Below are positions 36,318 through 45,036 of a stretch of DNA of 64,000 nucleotides, piece by piece. Below the pieces are notes generated by a model that ran no database searches, had not been told where the DNA came from, and worked only from the letters and a program-made list of their open reading frames with translations. The translations under genes and the position numbers were made by a program. This DNA is from Psychromonas ossibalaenae ATCC BAA-1528 (GTDB taxonomy: Bacteria; Pseudomonadota; Gammaproteobacteria; Enterobacterales; Psychromonadaceae): contig NZ_KB906967.1 of the NCBI RefSeq assembly GCF_000381745.1, positions 189,401-253,400 on the forward strand, written 5' to 3'. How positions within the stretch are numbered: position 1 is the first letter of the stretch; each line of letters opens with the position of its first letter.

Positions 36318-37106
36318 CTAGAGAATGATGCCTGTATCCAGCATTTTCCGCAGTATGAGTGGTGTCTGACCCATGTAGTTTTTAATTTCTCTGGTCATAT
36401 GGGCCTGATCTGAAAAACCACAATCCACAGCTATAGATGAAACGGCATAGGATGAATTAGTCAGACTGTCTATCGCTCGTTTTAACCGGACAATGGATGA
36501 GTACTGCTTGGGGGATAGTCCTACAGCATGGGTAAATTTTCTGTTGATTGTTCGTTCTGATACTTTTATCTGCTGTGCAATACTGTTGACTTGTGTAATA
36601 CCTTGATCCTGGTGTATTAAGCTTAGAATATCTGCAACCATTGTAGTTTTTGACTGTGGCGGAAGCGCACAAATATGTCGATTAATACCAGTGATTAGCT
36701 GACTAACATTGTTTTTGTCACTGCACAGATTTTCGATCCACGGTACATGCTCCGCTGCATCTTTCCCGTATTGGAGACTGCCTGAGATCATAGAGAGTGG
36801 CGTGCTTAAAAAAGAAGCGGTAAAACCAGCTCTTAATCGAAGGCCGATGAAACCTTGATGGGCTCTAATCTTTATTAGATGAGCTTTAGTAAAAGGCGGG
36901 GAGATAATGGGGATAATATTGTTTAACTGCCCGTTCGCCTGAATATCAAACGTAAAAATAAGGTCTGTTCTCCCGTCCGGCACGATATAGTGGTGATTCC
37001 CTTGAACATTGTAATAAGTCCAGACGGCTTCAACACTTTCATTTTCTAGTGCATCAATCTCAATTTCATTGAAACCAATTTGAAAATCCATAGCAAATGC
37101 GACCAT
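36318..37106 (-). CDS. AraC-family transcription regulator
   Basis: Regulator with a C-terminal AraC DNA-binding domain (two helix-turn-helices: VNSIAQQIKVSERTINRKFTHAVGLSPKQY and SSIAVDCGFSDQAHMTREIKNYMGQTP). The N-terminal part (about 1-140) has YIVPDGRTDLIFTF and GLRLRAGF, as in AraC proteins with the DUF6597-type N-domain. A second in-frame ATG at 37091 could be the start. It reads towards the methyltransferase gene, which it may control. Confidence 0.8.
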   Translation of the reverse strand: MVAFAMDFQIGFNEIEIDALENESVEAVWTYYNVQGNHHYIVPDGRTDLIFTFDIQANGQLNNIIPIISPPFTKAHLIKIRAHQGFIGLRLRAGFTASFLSTPLSMISGSLQYGKDAAEHVPWIENLCSDKNNVSQLITGINRHICALPPQSKTTMVADILSLIHQDQGITQVNSIAQQIKVSERTINRKFTHAVGLSPKQYSSIVRLKRAIDSLTNSSYAVSSIAVDCGFSDQAHMTREIKNYMGQTPLILRKMLDTGIIL

Positions 37107-37571
37107 TGAGAAGTGAGTAATAAAAAGCTTAAGTAAACTTAGAGCTGAAGAGTATCACTAGTTTACTCGGGCCGACAAGTAGAAAAATAGACGGGGCATC
37201 CGATGGTTGATAAATCATAAGTGAATTATTTAAAATAATTCACTATCTGCATATCCCTCTTTTTTGTTGTCTGTGGCTACATAAGTCATTTAACAAAGCA
37301 TGCAAAACTTTCTGCTCTTGTTATATTTCGTAACTACGCAGCTAATCTGCCATTCTGCAATAGATAAATCCGATACATTTACACAAATGTTGATAAGACT
37401 CACAAATATATGTAAAGTGTATTTCCATCACGAGTTATTGACTATCCTTTGACATAAAGAGAAGAACGTATGGTCGGCTCTGTACAGTTATTATCGAAAA
37501 AACGTGAAGCATGGCTGATTTTAAAATTATTTTCTATACAACTGATAATCTAAATAGATAAGTAGGATCTC
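37107..37571. other. Gap between AraC and a small hypothetical gene
   Basis: AT-rich and without a gene. It contains a perfect palindrome (37221-37243), listed separately, and the two divergent promoters. Confidence 0.5.
37221..37243. repeat. Perfect AT-rich palindrome
   Basis: GTGAATTATT (37221-37230) and AATAATTCAC (37234-37243) around TAA. It lies between divergent genes, 115 bases from the AraC start, and could be an operator. Confidence 0.4.
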
Positions 37572-37871
37572 ATGAGTAGATGGTATGACAAACGGCCTAG
37601 GCTGGGAAAAAGACTGGACGAGTTTAAAGAAATGGATCAGAGAATCAGGGAGCCTATTTTAAACGATATAATAGATCTGGTAGAACAAGCGCAGCCAAGC
37701 CTTGTCACCCTAGAAAAAGCTTTTGACTTTCGTTTCGATTCTTATCGCCTACGCTGGTATGAGCATGATCCCCATTGCTGGTTTGTCTTTAACATCTTAG
37801 AATCAGCCGATGTCAGCACTTTGGAATCAGTAGAAAATTACCTAGAAAACAGATTACTGCTTGTAGCGTAA
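37572..37871 (+). CDS. Small hypothetical protein, 99 residues
   Basis: A short charged protein, rich in Arg, Glu and aromatic residues (MSRWYDKRPRLGKRLDEFKE, later WYEHDPHCWFVFNIL). It has an AGGA ribosome site 5 bases before the ATG. I do not recognise the family; it has no signal peptide and no membrane helix, so it is probably cytoplasmic. Confidence 0.6.
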   Translation: MSRWYDKRPRLGKRLDEFKEMDQRIREPILNDIIDLVEQAQPSLVTLEKAFDFRFDSYRLRWYEHDPHCWFVFNILESADVSTLESVENYLENRLLLVA

Positions 37872-38028
37872 TTAAAAGTAACCACAGCCTGGCACTTTTA
37901 TCTTATCTAATTAGAAACAATAAAGCAGAATCTAAATAATGCATTAGTACCTCGGTTAACCGCTCCTGCTAAGTCGAAATATCTGTTCTATGATTAAAGC
38001 TTGGCTTATTAATGAACAGGAGTTAGTA

Positions 38029-38655
38029 ATGAGATACTTATTCATTTTAGTTTCCATATTTGTTTCATTTAACCTCTATGCTGATAACATATCTAAACTT
38101 TATGAAGATAAAGAAAAACTACAGTACGACGATTTAGTGGTCGATATTAGAGGCTATAAAGTACCTACCCGGGCAGCCTTTAAAGGCTGGGTTTTATTAA
38201 ATCACGCCGAAGATAAAGTTAAAGGTATCGCGGATTATTTTCGTGCCGAAGGCATTGAGGTGAGCATGCCCTTGTATTTAATTTTGCTTCAGGGAACAGA
38301 CTGGGTAATGAATAACACCTCATTATTTACCCTGCCGAACAAAAAACACCTGCCGGATATGGTTAATACCATAAAGTTTATACAGCAGTATATTGAGCCT
38401 GAAATAGGTATTGTTATTCCTGTTTCTGGTGAGCGCAGCGCAGCTTTCAACAAAAGTGCAGGAGGAGCGGGGCTCAGTAAACATCTTATTTTTTGTGCAT
38501 TAGATATGGTGCCGCGGGAAGATATCAGCCGTCCGGAATTACATAAAAAGCTCAAAGCGATACATAAAAAATACGGGGCTAAATACAAGGTTGGGCTGGG
38601 ATTATATTCTGGAGTGCGCTTTCATATCGATACCTGCGGATATCGCGCCTGGTAA
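38029..38655 (+). CDS. Periplasmic M15-like zinc peptidase (DUF882/YcbK type)
   Basis: Exported protein of about 208 residues with a signal peptide (1-18, cleavage near LYADN). It carries the D-Ala-D-Ala peptidase-like zinc set: H152 in SKHLIF, D159 in CALDMVP and H199 in RFHIDTCGYR. This suggests a cell-wall peptidase of the M15A/YcbK type. The start with AGGAG 6 bases upstream is used; the frame begins earlier at 37990. A bidirectional hairpin follows. Confidence 0.72.
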   Translation: MRYLFILVSIFVSFNLYADNISKLYEDKEKLQYDDLVVDIRGYKVPTRAAFKGWVLLNHAEDKVKGIADYFRAEGIEVSMPLYLILLQGTDWVMNNTSLFTLPNKKHLPDMVNTIKFIQQYIEPEIGIVIPVSGERSAAFNKSAGGAGLSKHLIFCALDMVPREDISRPELHKKLKAIHKKYGAKYKVGLGLYSGVRFHIDTCGYRAW

Positions 38656-38664
38656 TTGCTAAGA

Positions 38665-38705
38665 TAAAAATGTTTCTTGGTTATCTGCATAACCAAGAAA
38701 CTGGC
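38665..38705. terminator. Long hairpin between convergent peptidase and pseudoprotease genes
   Basis: GTTTCTTGGTTAT (38672-38684) pairs perfectly over 13 bp with ATAACCAAGAAAC (38689-38701) around CTGC. On the minus strand the stem is followed by ATTTTTATC. Confidence 0.75.
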
Positions 38706-38726
38706 GTTCTGCCGGAGGCCGATTAA

Positions 38727-39737
38727 CTAGTCTTTAAAAATTCGTTTTCTACGTAAATAAACAAGTGCGAATAAAACCAGCAGGCCGGCAGCGTTCATTG
38801 CTCCCCCAAAAAGTTGGATCCCATCATCATCACCATCATCTTCTTCACCCTGCCCTTCATTGATGGTAATAAATTCATCATCAGAAAGGTGTAAAGTCCC
38901 CTCTTCACCTTTACTGCTTATTGAATAAGTACAGGTTTCAAATCCATCGAGTGAATTATCATCACAGGTACTCGACGCAAGATTAATTTCCGCATCCCCG
39001 GTTGTGTAAGCAGCTGCTGTTACGCCGTTTAAGTGCAGGCTCTGCACGGTGATCTCCGTTGTGCTGCTGGTATTAACCAGTGTTGGATAATGCCAGCCGT
39101 CTATTGTTTCTAATATCCAGCTCTGGGTGTAATCATGATCAATACGACTGCTCAATGAACCATTCCCGCACTCATAGCTATTTGCATTATTCTCGCTGTA
39201 TACACCTACAATCTGATTACTACTGTTTAAACTGGCTGCTCCCCTATCACCGGAAGTAGTTGTTCCATCACAGGTATTTTTCAAATCAAGACGCTGCTCG
39301 AAATTATTTTCAATTTCCAGCGCTTCAAAACCACCGGATACTAGCTCTTCAGTGCCATAACCCCAAATACTGACACGCTCCGACAGTTCAACAGTGTCTA
39401 GTGAAAAAAGAGAAATTTTATTAATCTGCGCTAGGCTTTCTAATTCCCAAAGTGCCATATCAAAACCATCACTACCATGGTTAGGATGATCAGTGACGCT
39501 GATCCGTTTAATCTCCTCTTCATCCCAAGTTTCGATGCTGCCGCTGGAGTGACTGCTGGAGCATTGTTCCGCAGTTAAAACCCATTTCCCGCCAATGATC
39601 GTGCTTGAGCAGGTACCTTGATCTGACGTCGCCTTTACAAATTGCGGATTATCCTGTTCCGATTTAGCTTCTCCATCTTCAACAGCTAAAACAGGTAGGG
39701 TTGTTAACAAAGCGGCTAATAGTAATTTTTTCTGCAT
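38727..39737 (-). CDS. Trypsin-like pseudoprotease with GlyGly-CTERM anchor
   Basis: Exported S1-family protein (signal peptide 1-18). Two of the three catalytic residues are replaced: the TAAHC box reads TAEQC (Q58 for His) and the GDSGG box reads GDRGA (R165 for Ser), while Asp is kept (D93 in DMALW). It is therefore not expected to cleave peptides. Disulfide Cys residues are kept. After a Gly/Ser-rich, acidic stretch (residues about 270-300), the C-terminus has FGGAMNAAG, a membrane helix and RRKR, a GlyGly-CTERM sorting tail cut by rhombosortase. It may have become a binding or scaffold protein. Confidence 0.8.
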   Translation of the reverse strand: MQKKLLLAALLTTLPVLAVEDGEAKSEQDNPQFVKATSDQGTCSSTIIGGKWVLTAEQCSSSHSSGSIETWDEEEIKRISVTDHPNHGSDGFDMALWELESLAQINKISLFSLDTVELSERVSIWGYGTEELVSGGFEALEIENNFEQRLDLKNTCDGTTTSGDRGAASLNSSNQIVGVYSENNANSYECGNGSLSSRIDHDYTQSWILETIDGWHYPTLVNTSSTTEITVQSLHLNGVTAAAYTTGDAEINLASSTCDDNSLDGFETCTYSISSKGEEGTLHLSDDEFITINEGQGEEDDGDDDGIQLFGGAMNAAGLLVLFALVYLRRKRIFKD

Positions 39738-39860
39738 GATGCCTCACTTCTTTAAGAAAAAGGCTTCCTGCCTCAATTAACTCGAATTATTTATTCTACC
39801 TAAAATTATTGAGCATTCATACGTACTTTATTATATTCCAGTGATGGTGCACGGCTATAA

Positions 39861-39890
39861 TGAGAACTGCTCAAATGAGAACTGCTCAAA
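39861..39890. repeat. Tandem 15-base direct repeat
   Basis: TGAGAACTGCTCAAA occurs twice in a row (39861-39875 and 39876-39890), followed by a partial third start (TGACTCAA). Confidence 0.85.
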
Positions 39891-40100
39891 TGACTCAATA
39901 TAGCTACTAATCCTGATTATTTAGCTTACTTTTATAGCTATTTTATTGTGTCGCATTGTTCTTTAAATCTGTTTTGAACAGTTATCGTTCAAAATTAGGT
40001 TGTTTTTTGTAATGCGCTTGCAGCCCCCGCCATAGTACTGCGAACTAATATATCCCGTGTCCCCATAGATACTTTTTATTCCCCTGCATCGATCATCATT

Positions 40101-40126
40101 TATATCAAATCAACTGGTTTGATATA
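40101..40126. repeat. Inverted repeat upstream of ABM gene
   Basis: TATATCAAA (40101-40109) and TTTGATATA (40118-40126) pair perfectly around TCAACTGG; a candidate operator. Confidence 0.4.
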
Positions 40127-40342
40127 TGACATTTTACTTCCCTGTATATTGATAAGATAACGATAAGAGAAAAGCAGCCCTATAACGAATACTTACGAAG
40201 CACTAAAGCAAAAAATACGCAAAATACAACCAACATACTAATAACAGCAGATTAACAAAAAAAACCAGAACAACAATAAATAATAACGCATCGAAACAGT
40301 GCATTAAAACACACAAAAAGCACCAAATTTTCGAGATTAAAA

Positions 40343-40356
40343 CTGATTTAGATCAA
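40343..40356. promoter_or_regulatory. FNR-like box upstream of the ABM gene
   Basis: CTGATTTAGATCAA differs from TTGAT-N4-ATCAA at one position. It lies 171 bases before the ABM start and resembles the distal aox site at 7478. Confidence 0.45.
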
Positions 40357-40526
40357 GTGGTTAAATTCAAATAGGGGGAGCAAAAATTTATCGCTGTCAC
40401 TTAAATCTGCTATAAAAAAACCAACAATCCATTGAATCTCGAGCAAAGATAAATTAGTGTGTTGTTTTTAAAAAATCCGGCTGAAAATAAGCAGTTTGAC
40501 GGTCTAGTAATATGTAAGGAAAATTT

Positions 40527-40829
40527 ATGTACACAATAATATATCAGTGGGAAGTTCACTCTCATAAATGCGATGAGTTTTTAAATGCATGGGAAGCTGT
40601 AACCGAACATTATATGGAAAATCATAATGCGTTAGGCTCTCGACTGCATAAAGCAGGTGAAAATTATTTTGTTGCTTATTCACAGTGGTTAAATAAAGAA
40701 GCAAGAGATGCCGCTTTTTCTAAAAATGACGCGCCGCAGGAAGCAATAACAACAATGGAAGACTCAATAATCAATACGCATCGTGCCATTGAAATGGATG
40801 TTCTATCCGATAAACTAGTTAACACTTAG
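40527..40829 (+). CDS. ABM-family monooxygenase-like protein
   Basis: A 100-residue antibiotic-biosynthesis-monooxygenase (ABM) fold protein: MYTIIYQWEV strand, WEAVTEHYMENHNALGSRLHK helix, then YFVAYSQW. Members act as small cofactor-free oxygenases or heme-degrading enzymes, or as dimeric stress proteins; the exact substrate is not readable. AAGGA lies 7 bases before the ATG. An FNR-like box upstream hints at oxygen-linked control. Confidence 0.75.
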   Translation: MYTIIYQWEVHSHKCDEFLNAWEAVTEHYMENHNALGSRLHKAGENYFVAYSQWLNKEARDAAFSKNDAPQEAITTMEDSIINTHRAIEMDVLSDKLVNT

Positions 40830-41232
40830 CATCAGTTTACAGAGCAAAAACTGTAATCTCGAGCAATAACAGCACTGCTCTGCAATTCGAGCGATTATTA
40901 TCTTTCATTCCGCTTTCAGAAAATCGCATTACACAGCAGCACCTAAAGGAAAAGGCAGGAATAACATCTTGCCTTTGACTATACAAACAAGCCTTTTTCA
41001 TCCTAGCGACCTGTTTTTTATACTATAAAACATAAAGGTCTAGCGCCACACTTTTCATGTTCATCTCCCTCATCATTACAACTACATGATTTAACATAAA
41101 ACTCAATTAAAGTTAGTAAAAATTGATATTACCATGAACAATTATTAAGCAGCAAAATTCAACAGAAGCTAGTAATAAACAGTATGACGATGTATAAATG
41201 AAACACCGTTTCATTTATTCATCAAGGTTTAT
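40830..41232. other. Gap between ABM and acetyltransferase-fusion genes
   Basis: No gene is seen. The stretch is AT-rich on the right and contains only weak inverted repeats near 40858-40905 (CTCGAGC / TTCGAGC words). Confidence 0.4.
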
Positions 41233-42852
41233 ATGACTGCACATAAGACTGAAAAATTAACAGCACCTACACAAAGTGATTATTTACCATGGACACGAAA
41301 TGCAGAACAACAGGAGAAAAATACTCAATATAAAGCCAAGCTAAGTAAGCAGTATGGCTATCTAATCAATCACGATGCGTTTATCTCAGAGCAGGCTGTC
41401 ATTTGTTGTGATGATTTAACACTAGGAAGTAAATCCTATATCGCTGCACAAGCCATTTTACGAGGCTCATTAAATATTGCTAATAATGTTTCCATAAATA
41501 ACCATGTGCAGATTTCAGGTAAGGTTACAATTGGTCAGCAAGTACGTATTGCCTCAATGACAACCATTGTCGGTTTCAACCACGGTTTTGAAGATATACA
41601 TACCCCGATCTATAAACAACCCTGTACAAGTAAGGGAATAGTTATCGGTGAAAATGTCTGGATAGGTGCGAGCGTAGTTATTTGTGACGGTGTTAAAATT
41701 GGCGCTAACAGTATAATTGCGGCAGGCTCGATTGTAGTTAAAGATCTGCCGGCGTCCTCAATCTGTGCAGGTAATCCAGCTAAAGTGATCAGAAGCCGTA
41801 TTCCTAATACCCCAGTTGTAAGCACCTGCAAAGTAAGCAGCAGTCTAAGAAAAATTAGTAAACAAATTCAACAGCAGTGGTCTAATATCCAGAAGTTCCA
41901 TAACTGTTCACTAATGCTGGAGCAAATACAGTCACAACAACCTTTCCCGTCCGATAATATCAGACCGCTTTGCGACATGGTCGAAATAGCATCCGCATTG
42001 AATAGGCCTGTTGAATTTTGCGAGAAAGGTGTATTAATAGAAAAACTCCAGAATTTACAACTCCCCTGTTCGGGTTTAATAGGCATACCAGGAAAAGAGC
42101 AAAGCCTGCTTGATATATCTGATCATTATCCATTATTAAGCCTGGGTTATGCACTGCAGTGTTTAGACAGCCAGCTAAAATGGCCTGTTCATGCAGTTAA
42201 TAAAATCAATAAATATGATTTATACACACATCTATCCCAGTTAGACTGGAAGCATAGAGCCTGGGGATCCGGTGCTTGGATAGATTTATTTAGCAGCGCT
42301 GTTTATTTACAAAAAGATCTTATTAATCAAGATGAAAAAGACAAACTATTAAACCCTTTATTTGCCTGGTTAAATATTAATAACTTACAAGCAACTGGAA
42401 TGTGGGCATCTGCAAACCAAGAATCACAATGGCTGAAAGCTGTAAATGGTTTTTATCGTTTAACACGCGGCAGCTACGCACAATTTTCACAACCGCTACC
42501 GTATCCAGAATCATCTATTGATACCATACTCTGCCATAGTCGAATCAACGGGCATTTTTTAAGAAATAATATTACAGCGTGTAACGTACTGGACATTATC
42601 CACCCTCTTTGCCAGTCCGCTTTACAAACTGATTATCGCCAAAGCGAAATAAAAGCGCTGTTTGAACAACAGATCCCTGCAATTACTGAGCGCTGGCAGA
42701 ATAACCAGGGTTTTGCATTTTCTCCAGATCAAACGGCTAGTTTACAAGGCACAGAAATGTGGATGTCAATATTAGCGACTGCGGCTGAGTATTTAGGAAT
42801 GCAGGAGGAGCTGCAGTTCACTCCAAAAGGAATTCACCAGTTATCAAACTAA
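41233..42852 (+). CDS. Hexapeptide-repeat acetyltransferase fused to an unrecognised helical domain
   Basis: A 539-residue two-part protein. Residues about 45-195 are a left-handed beta-helix acetyltransferase of the maltose/galactoside/WbbJ type: catalytic H117 in GFNHGFED, then IVIGENVWIGASVVICDGVKIGANSIIAAGSIV and the AGNPAKVI end. Residues about 215-539 have no recognised family. This part is helix-rich with words such as GSGAWIDLFS, GMWAS, and GFAFSPDQTASLQGTEMW, which recall alpha-toroid (prenyltransferase or glycosidase-like) folds. It may acetylate a sugar chain and bind or process it. No polysaccharide genes adjoin. Only a weak GG ribosome signal is visible. Confidence 0.7.
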   Translation: MTAHKTEKLTAPTQSDYLPWTRNAEQQEKNTQYKAKLSKQYGYLINHDAFISEQAVICCDDLTLGSKSYIAAQAILRGSLNIANNVSINNHVQISGKVTIGQQVRIASMTTIVGFNHGFEDIHTPIYKQPCTSKGIVIGENVWIGASVVICDGVKIGANSIIAAGSIVVKDLPASSICAGNPAKVIRSRIPNTPVVSTCKVSSSLRKISKQIQQQWSNIQKFHNCSLMLEQIQSQQPFPSDNIRPLCDMVEIASALNRPVEFCEKGVLIEKLQNLQLPCSGLIGIPGKEQSLLDISDHYPLLSLGYALQCLDSQLKWPVHAVNKINKYDLYTHLSQLDWKHRAWGSGAWIDLFSSAVYLQKDLINQDEKDKLLNPLFAWLNINNLQATGMWASANQESQWLKAVNGFYRLTRGSYAQFSQPLPYPESSIDTILCHSRINGHFLRNNITACNVLDIIHPLCQSALQTDYRQSEIKALFEQQIPAITERWQNNQGFAFSPDQTASLQGTEMWMSILATAAEYLGMQEELQFTPKGIHQLSN

Positions 42853-43104
42853 AGGATCGGATCCTGTGTTTCCCTTCCGGTGGAATTTAGCTCTATCCTA
42901 AAGACGGTTTTGAAGGTAATCATAACTTTCTTCAAAACCATTTTCCTGTCCCAAAAGCAGTTAAAAATAATAATGGATATTCACGCTCTTTTAACAGTCA
43001 ATTTGTCTGAATTAACAACATGAACTTTTGGTAATGTTTTGTCCATCTTCCCGCTAAGGTGCTTTGCTAAACTCCCCTCATCAATTAAACATAAGGGCAC
43101 CGAC

Positions 43105-43656
43105 ATGAAACTTATCAAACGAATCATTTTTTCCAGCAGCTTAACTCTTATCTCTTTTATGACTACTGCAAATAATGACGGGCTGTCTGAATTAGCTTTA
43201 AAGCGGGCCGATTTTTCGATTGAACAGGCGGTCGAGAAAATCACAAATAATTTCCCAGGTAAAATAACGGAACTGAAACTGGATGACTACAACCACCAGT
43301 CAGTCTTTGAAGTAGAAGTCATTAATGAACAGGAAGAGATAAAACATGAGCTTAAACTCAGTACCGCTGACGGCAGCTTGCTAAAAGATGAAAGAACCAG
43401 TTTAAGTACTGTAGGTATCAGTTCGTTAGACGATAAAGATCGTAATATGCTTAATCAGCTGGATACCTCTAAATTTAATCTACAGGCAAGCATCAGCAGT
43501 GTGCAGGAAGAATACGGTTCCAGCGTCGTTGCACTGGAATTAGAAAATAAAAAAGGCATCACTTTTTATGAAATTGAGCTTTTAAATGATAAAGAGCTGA
43601 TTATTGATGTGGTTACCGGTGAAGTCGTTATGCTCACAAACCGTTTTCACGATTAA
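43105..43656 (+). CDS. Exported PepSY-domain protein
   Basis: Protein of about 183 residues with a signal peptide (1-22, FMTTANN). Two PepSY-like repeats follow (about 25-95 and 105-180), seen in QAVEKITNNFPGKITELKLDDYNHQSVFEVEV and ISSVQEEYGSSVVALELENKKGITFYEIEL. PepSY domains often inhibit peptidases or act as periplasmic sensors. AGGG lies 8 bases before the chosen ATG at 43105. It stands alone, followed by a hairpin. Confidence 0.72.
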   Translation: MKLIKRIIFSSSLTLISFMTTANNDGLSELALKRADFSIEQAVEKITNNFPGKITELKLDDYNHQSVFEVEVINEQEEIKHELKLSTADGSLLKDERTSLSTVGISSLDDKDRNMLNQLDTSKFNLQASISSVQEEYGSSVVALELENKKGITFYEIELLNDKELIIDVVTGEVVMLTNRFHD

Positions 43657-43695
43657 CAAAGCCCCTTAAACTCTATGCTTAATTGAATTATTTTG

Positions 43696-43740
43696 ATGCT
43701 CTGCAAACATTTATGACGGCATTTTCAGAGCATATTTATG
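43696..43740 (+). terminator. Hairpin after the PepSY gene
   Basis: ATGCTCTG (43696-43703) pairs with CAGAGCAT (43726-43733), followed by ATTTATGC. The stem is 40 bases after the stop; the T-run is weak. Confidence 0.4.
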
Positions 43741-43763
43741 CATTTTAAAACGGCAGCAGTACT

Positions 43764-44015
43764 ATGGAAAAAATTATGAAATATAAAAAATCAGCATCAA
43801 ATGCACTTTGGGGTATTTTGGCTTTTATTCGTTTAATAACCTTTAGTTTTATTACGTTAATCTCTTTTCTTTTTATCAGCTTAATGTCCTTTTTATTTAT
43901 GGGTTTAATGCTTGTTATCGTAGGTATCCAGAAAATTGAAAACCATATAAAAACTAAAAATGTGTCGCAGCAAACAGCTGAGATCAAGTTATTAGAACTA
44001 AAAAAAGATGAATAA
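43764..44015 (+). CDS. Small hydrophobic membrane protein
   Basis: An 83-residue protein with a long hydrophobic centre (about residues 17-55, two short helices with repeated Phe/Leu/Ile) and a basic, Lys/Glu-rich C-tail. Its function is unknown. The ATG at 43776 (with GGAA 7 bases before it) is an equally possible start. It may be a membrane-anchored accessory or toxin-like peptide, but nothing decides this. Confidence 0.45.
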   Translation: MEKIMKYKKSASNALWGILAFIRLITFSFITLISFLFISLMSFLFMGLMLVIVGIQKIENHIKTKNVSQQTAEIKLLELKKDE

Positions 44016-44225
44016 TAAACAACCGGCCTAAAATCTGAAAATATAAATAACATTAATCTAACTGTTAGCACTCATTCAAGTGCCGGGAAAATATGTCAGT
44101 ATTTTACAGCAGCTTGATGAGTCGGCCGTTAAATTGTCCTGCTAGGTGAGTAGAGTAATAATTACCGTCTGATAATCAAAAAAAGCAGGCAAACCGTGAC
44201 TATTAAGTACAGGGCGGATTTATTT

Positions 44226-44993
44226 TTATTCAACAATAAAATTATTGTCAGAGGAGAAATCGTCCATTGTATACTTCTCGAGTATTTTATGTATATAGCC
44301 CTTTTTTTTAATTTCAGACACTGCTTTTATAAACCTGACCGCTAAGCCTTGATCTACAAACTGCTTTGACAAACCGATATGATAGTTAATACTTTTGTGT
44401 GTGCTAGTGTATTTTACATTGGATAATCCAAGCTTATAAATAAGAGCCTGGCCAACAATTCTGTTGGAATAAACTGCATCAAGCTTTCCTGCCGCCAGAT
44501 CTAAAAATGAGAACTCATCATGCGGGAACATCACGATGTTAAATCTATTGCTTTTATTCAGCTCTCTTAGGGACTTTGCAGTGTTCGATGGGCCATATAC
44601 ACCAACACGAAGCCCGCCGATATCAGATTCATAGCTAAATGAAGGCAGCTTGTCTTCTTTTACAAAAAAACCATACTCCGACTTCATAACCGGCGCTGTA
44701 AAGTGCAGCAGCTCTTCTCTCTGGCTGTTTCTTCCTATAAGGAATAAACCGTCAGTCAAACCAGAATAAACCCGACTCTGAGCTTTAGGCCAGTCAAGGA
44801 CATATATTTCACACTTGATTTTGGCCTGAGTACAAGCCGCATTTACAACCTCAACTGCCGGTCCGGCTGGCTTATGCCCTATTTCATAACTAAATGGAGC
44901 AAAATGCTGGGTCACAAAGGTCAACTTATCAGCGTATACGGCGAAAGAAAAAAACACAGCTGCAAAGTAGTAATACGTTGTTTTTAATTTCAT
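44226..44993 (-). CDS. Orphan periplasmic solute-binding protein, second of a tandem pair
   Basis: A 255-residue SBP_bac_3 protein with a signal peptide (1-20). It shares with the upstream gene the words QHFAPFSYEIG, LDWPKAQ, VYGPSNT, FPHDEF and KLDAVYSNRIVGQALIYKLGLSNVKY. AAGGGAG lies 7 bases before the ATG. With the next gene it makes a two-gene leftward operon (44-base gap). No ABC permease is adjacent, so a sensory or scavenging role with another transporter is possible. Confidence 0.8.
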   Translation of the reverse strand: MKLKTTYYYFAAVFFSFAVYADKLTFVTQHFAPFSYEIGHKPAGPAVEVVNAACTQAKIKCEIYVLDWPKAQSRVYSGLTDGLFLIGRNSQREELLHFTAPVMKSEYGFFVKEDKLPSFSYESDIGGLRVGVYGPSNTAKSLRELNKSNRFNIVMFPHDEFSFLDLAAGKLDAVYSNRIVGQALIYKLGLSNVKYTSTHKSINYHIGLSKQFVDQGLAVRFIKAVSEIKKKGYIHKILEKYTMDDFSSDNNFIVE

Positions 44994-45036
44994 TCTTACT
45001 CTCCCTTTAACCTTTTAACATCCGCATACACGTTAG

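Larger units (their letters stand above)
39738..40526. other. Long gap upstream of the ABM monooxygenase
   Basis: No gene is apparent in about 790 bases. It contains a direct duplication (39861-39890), an inverted repeat (40101-40126) and an FNR-like box (40343-40356), all listed separately. Confidence 0.5.
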
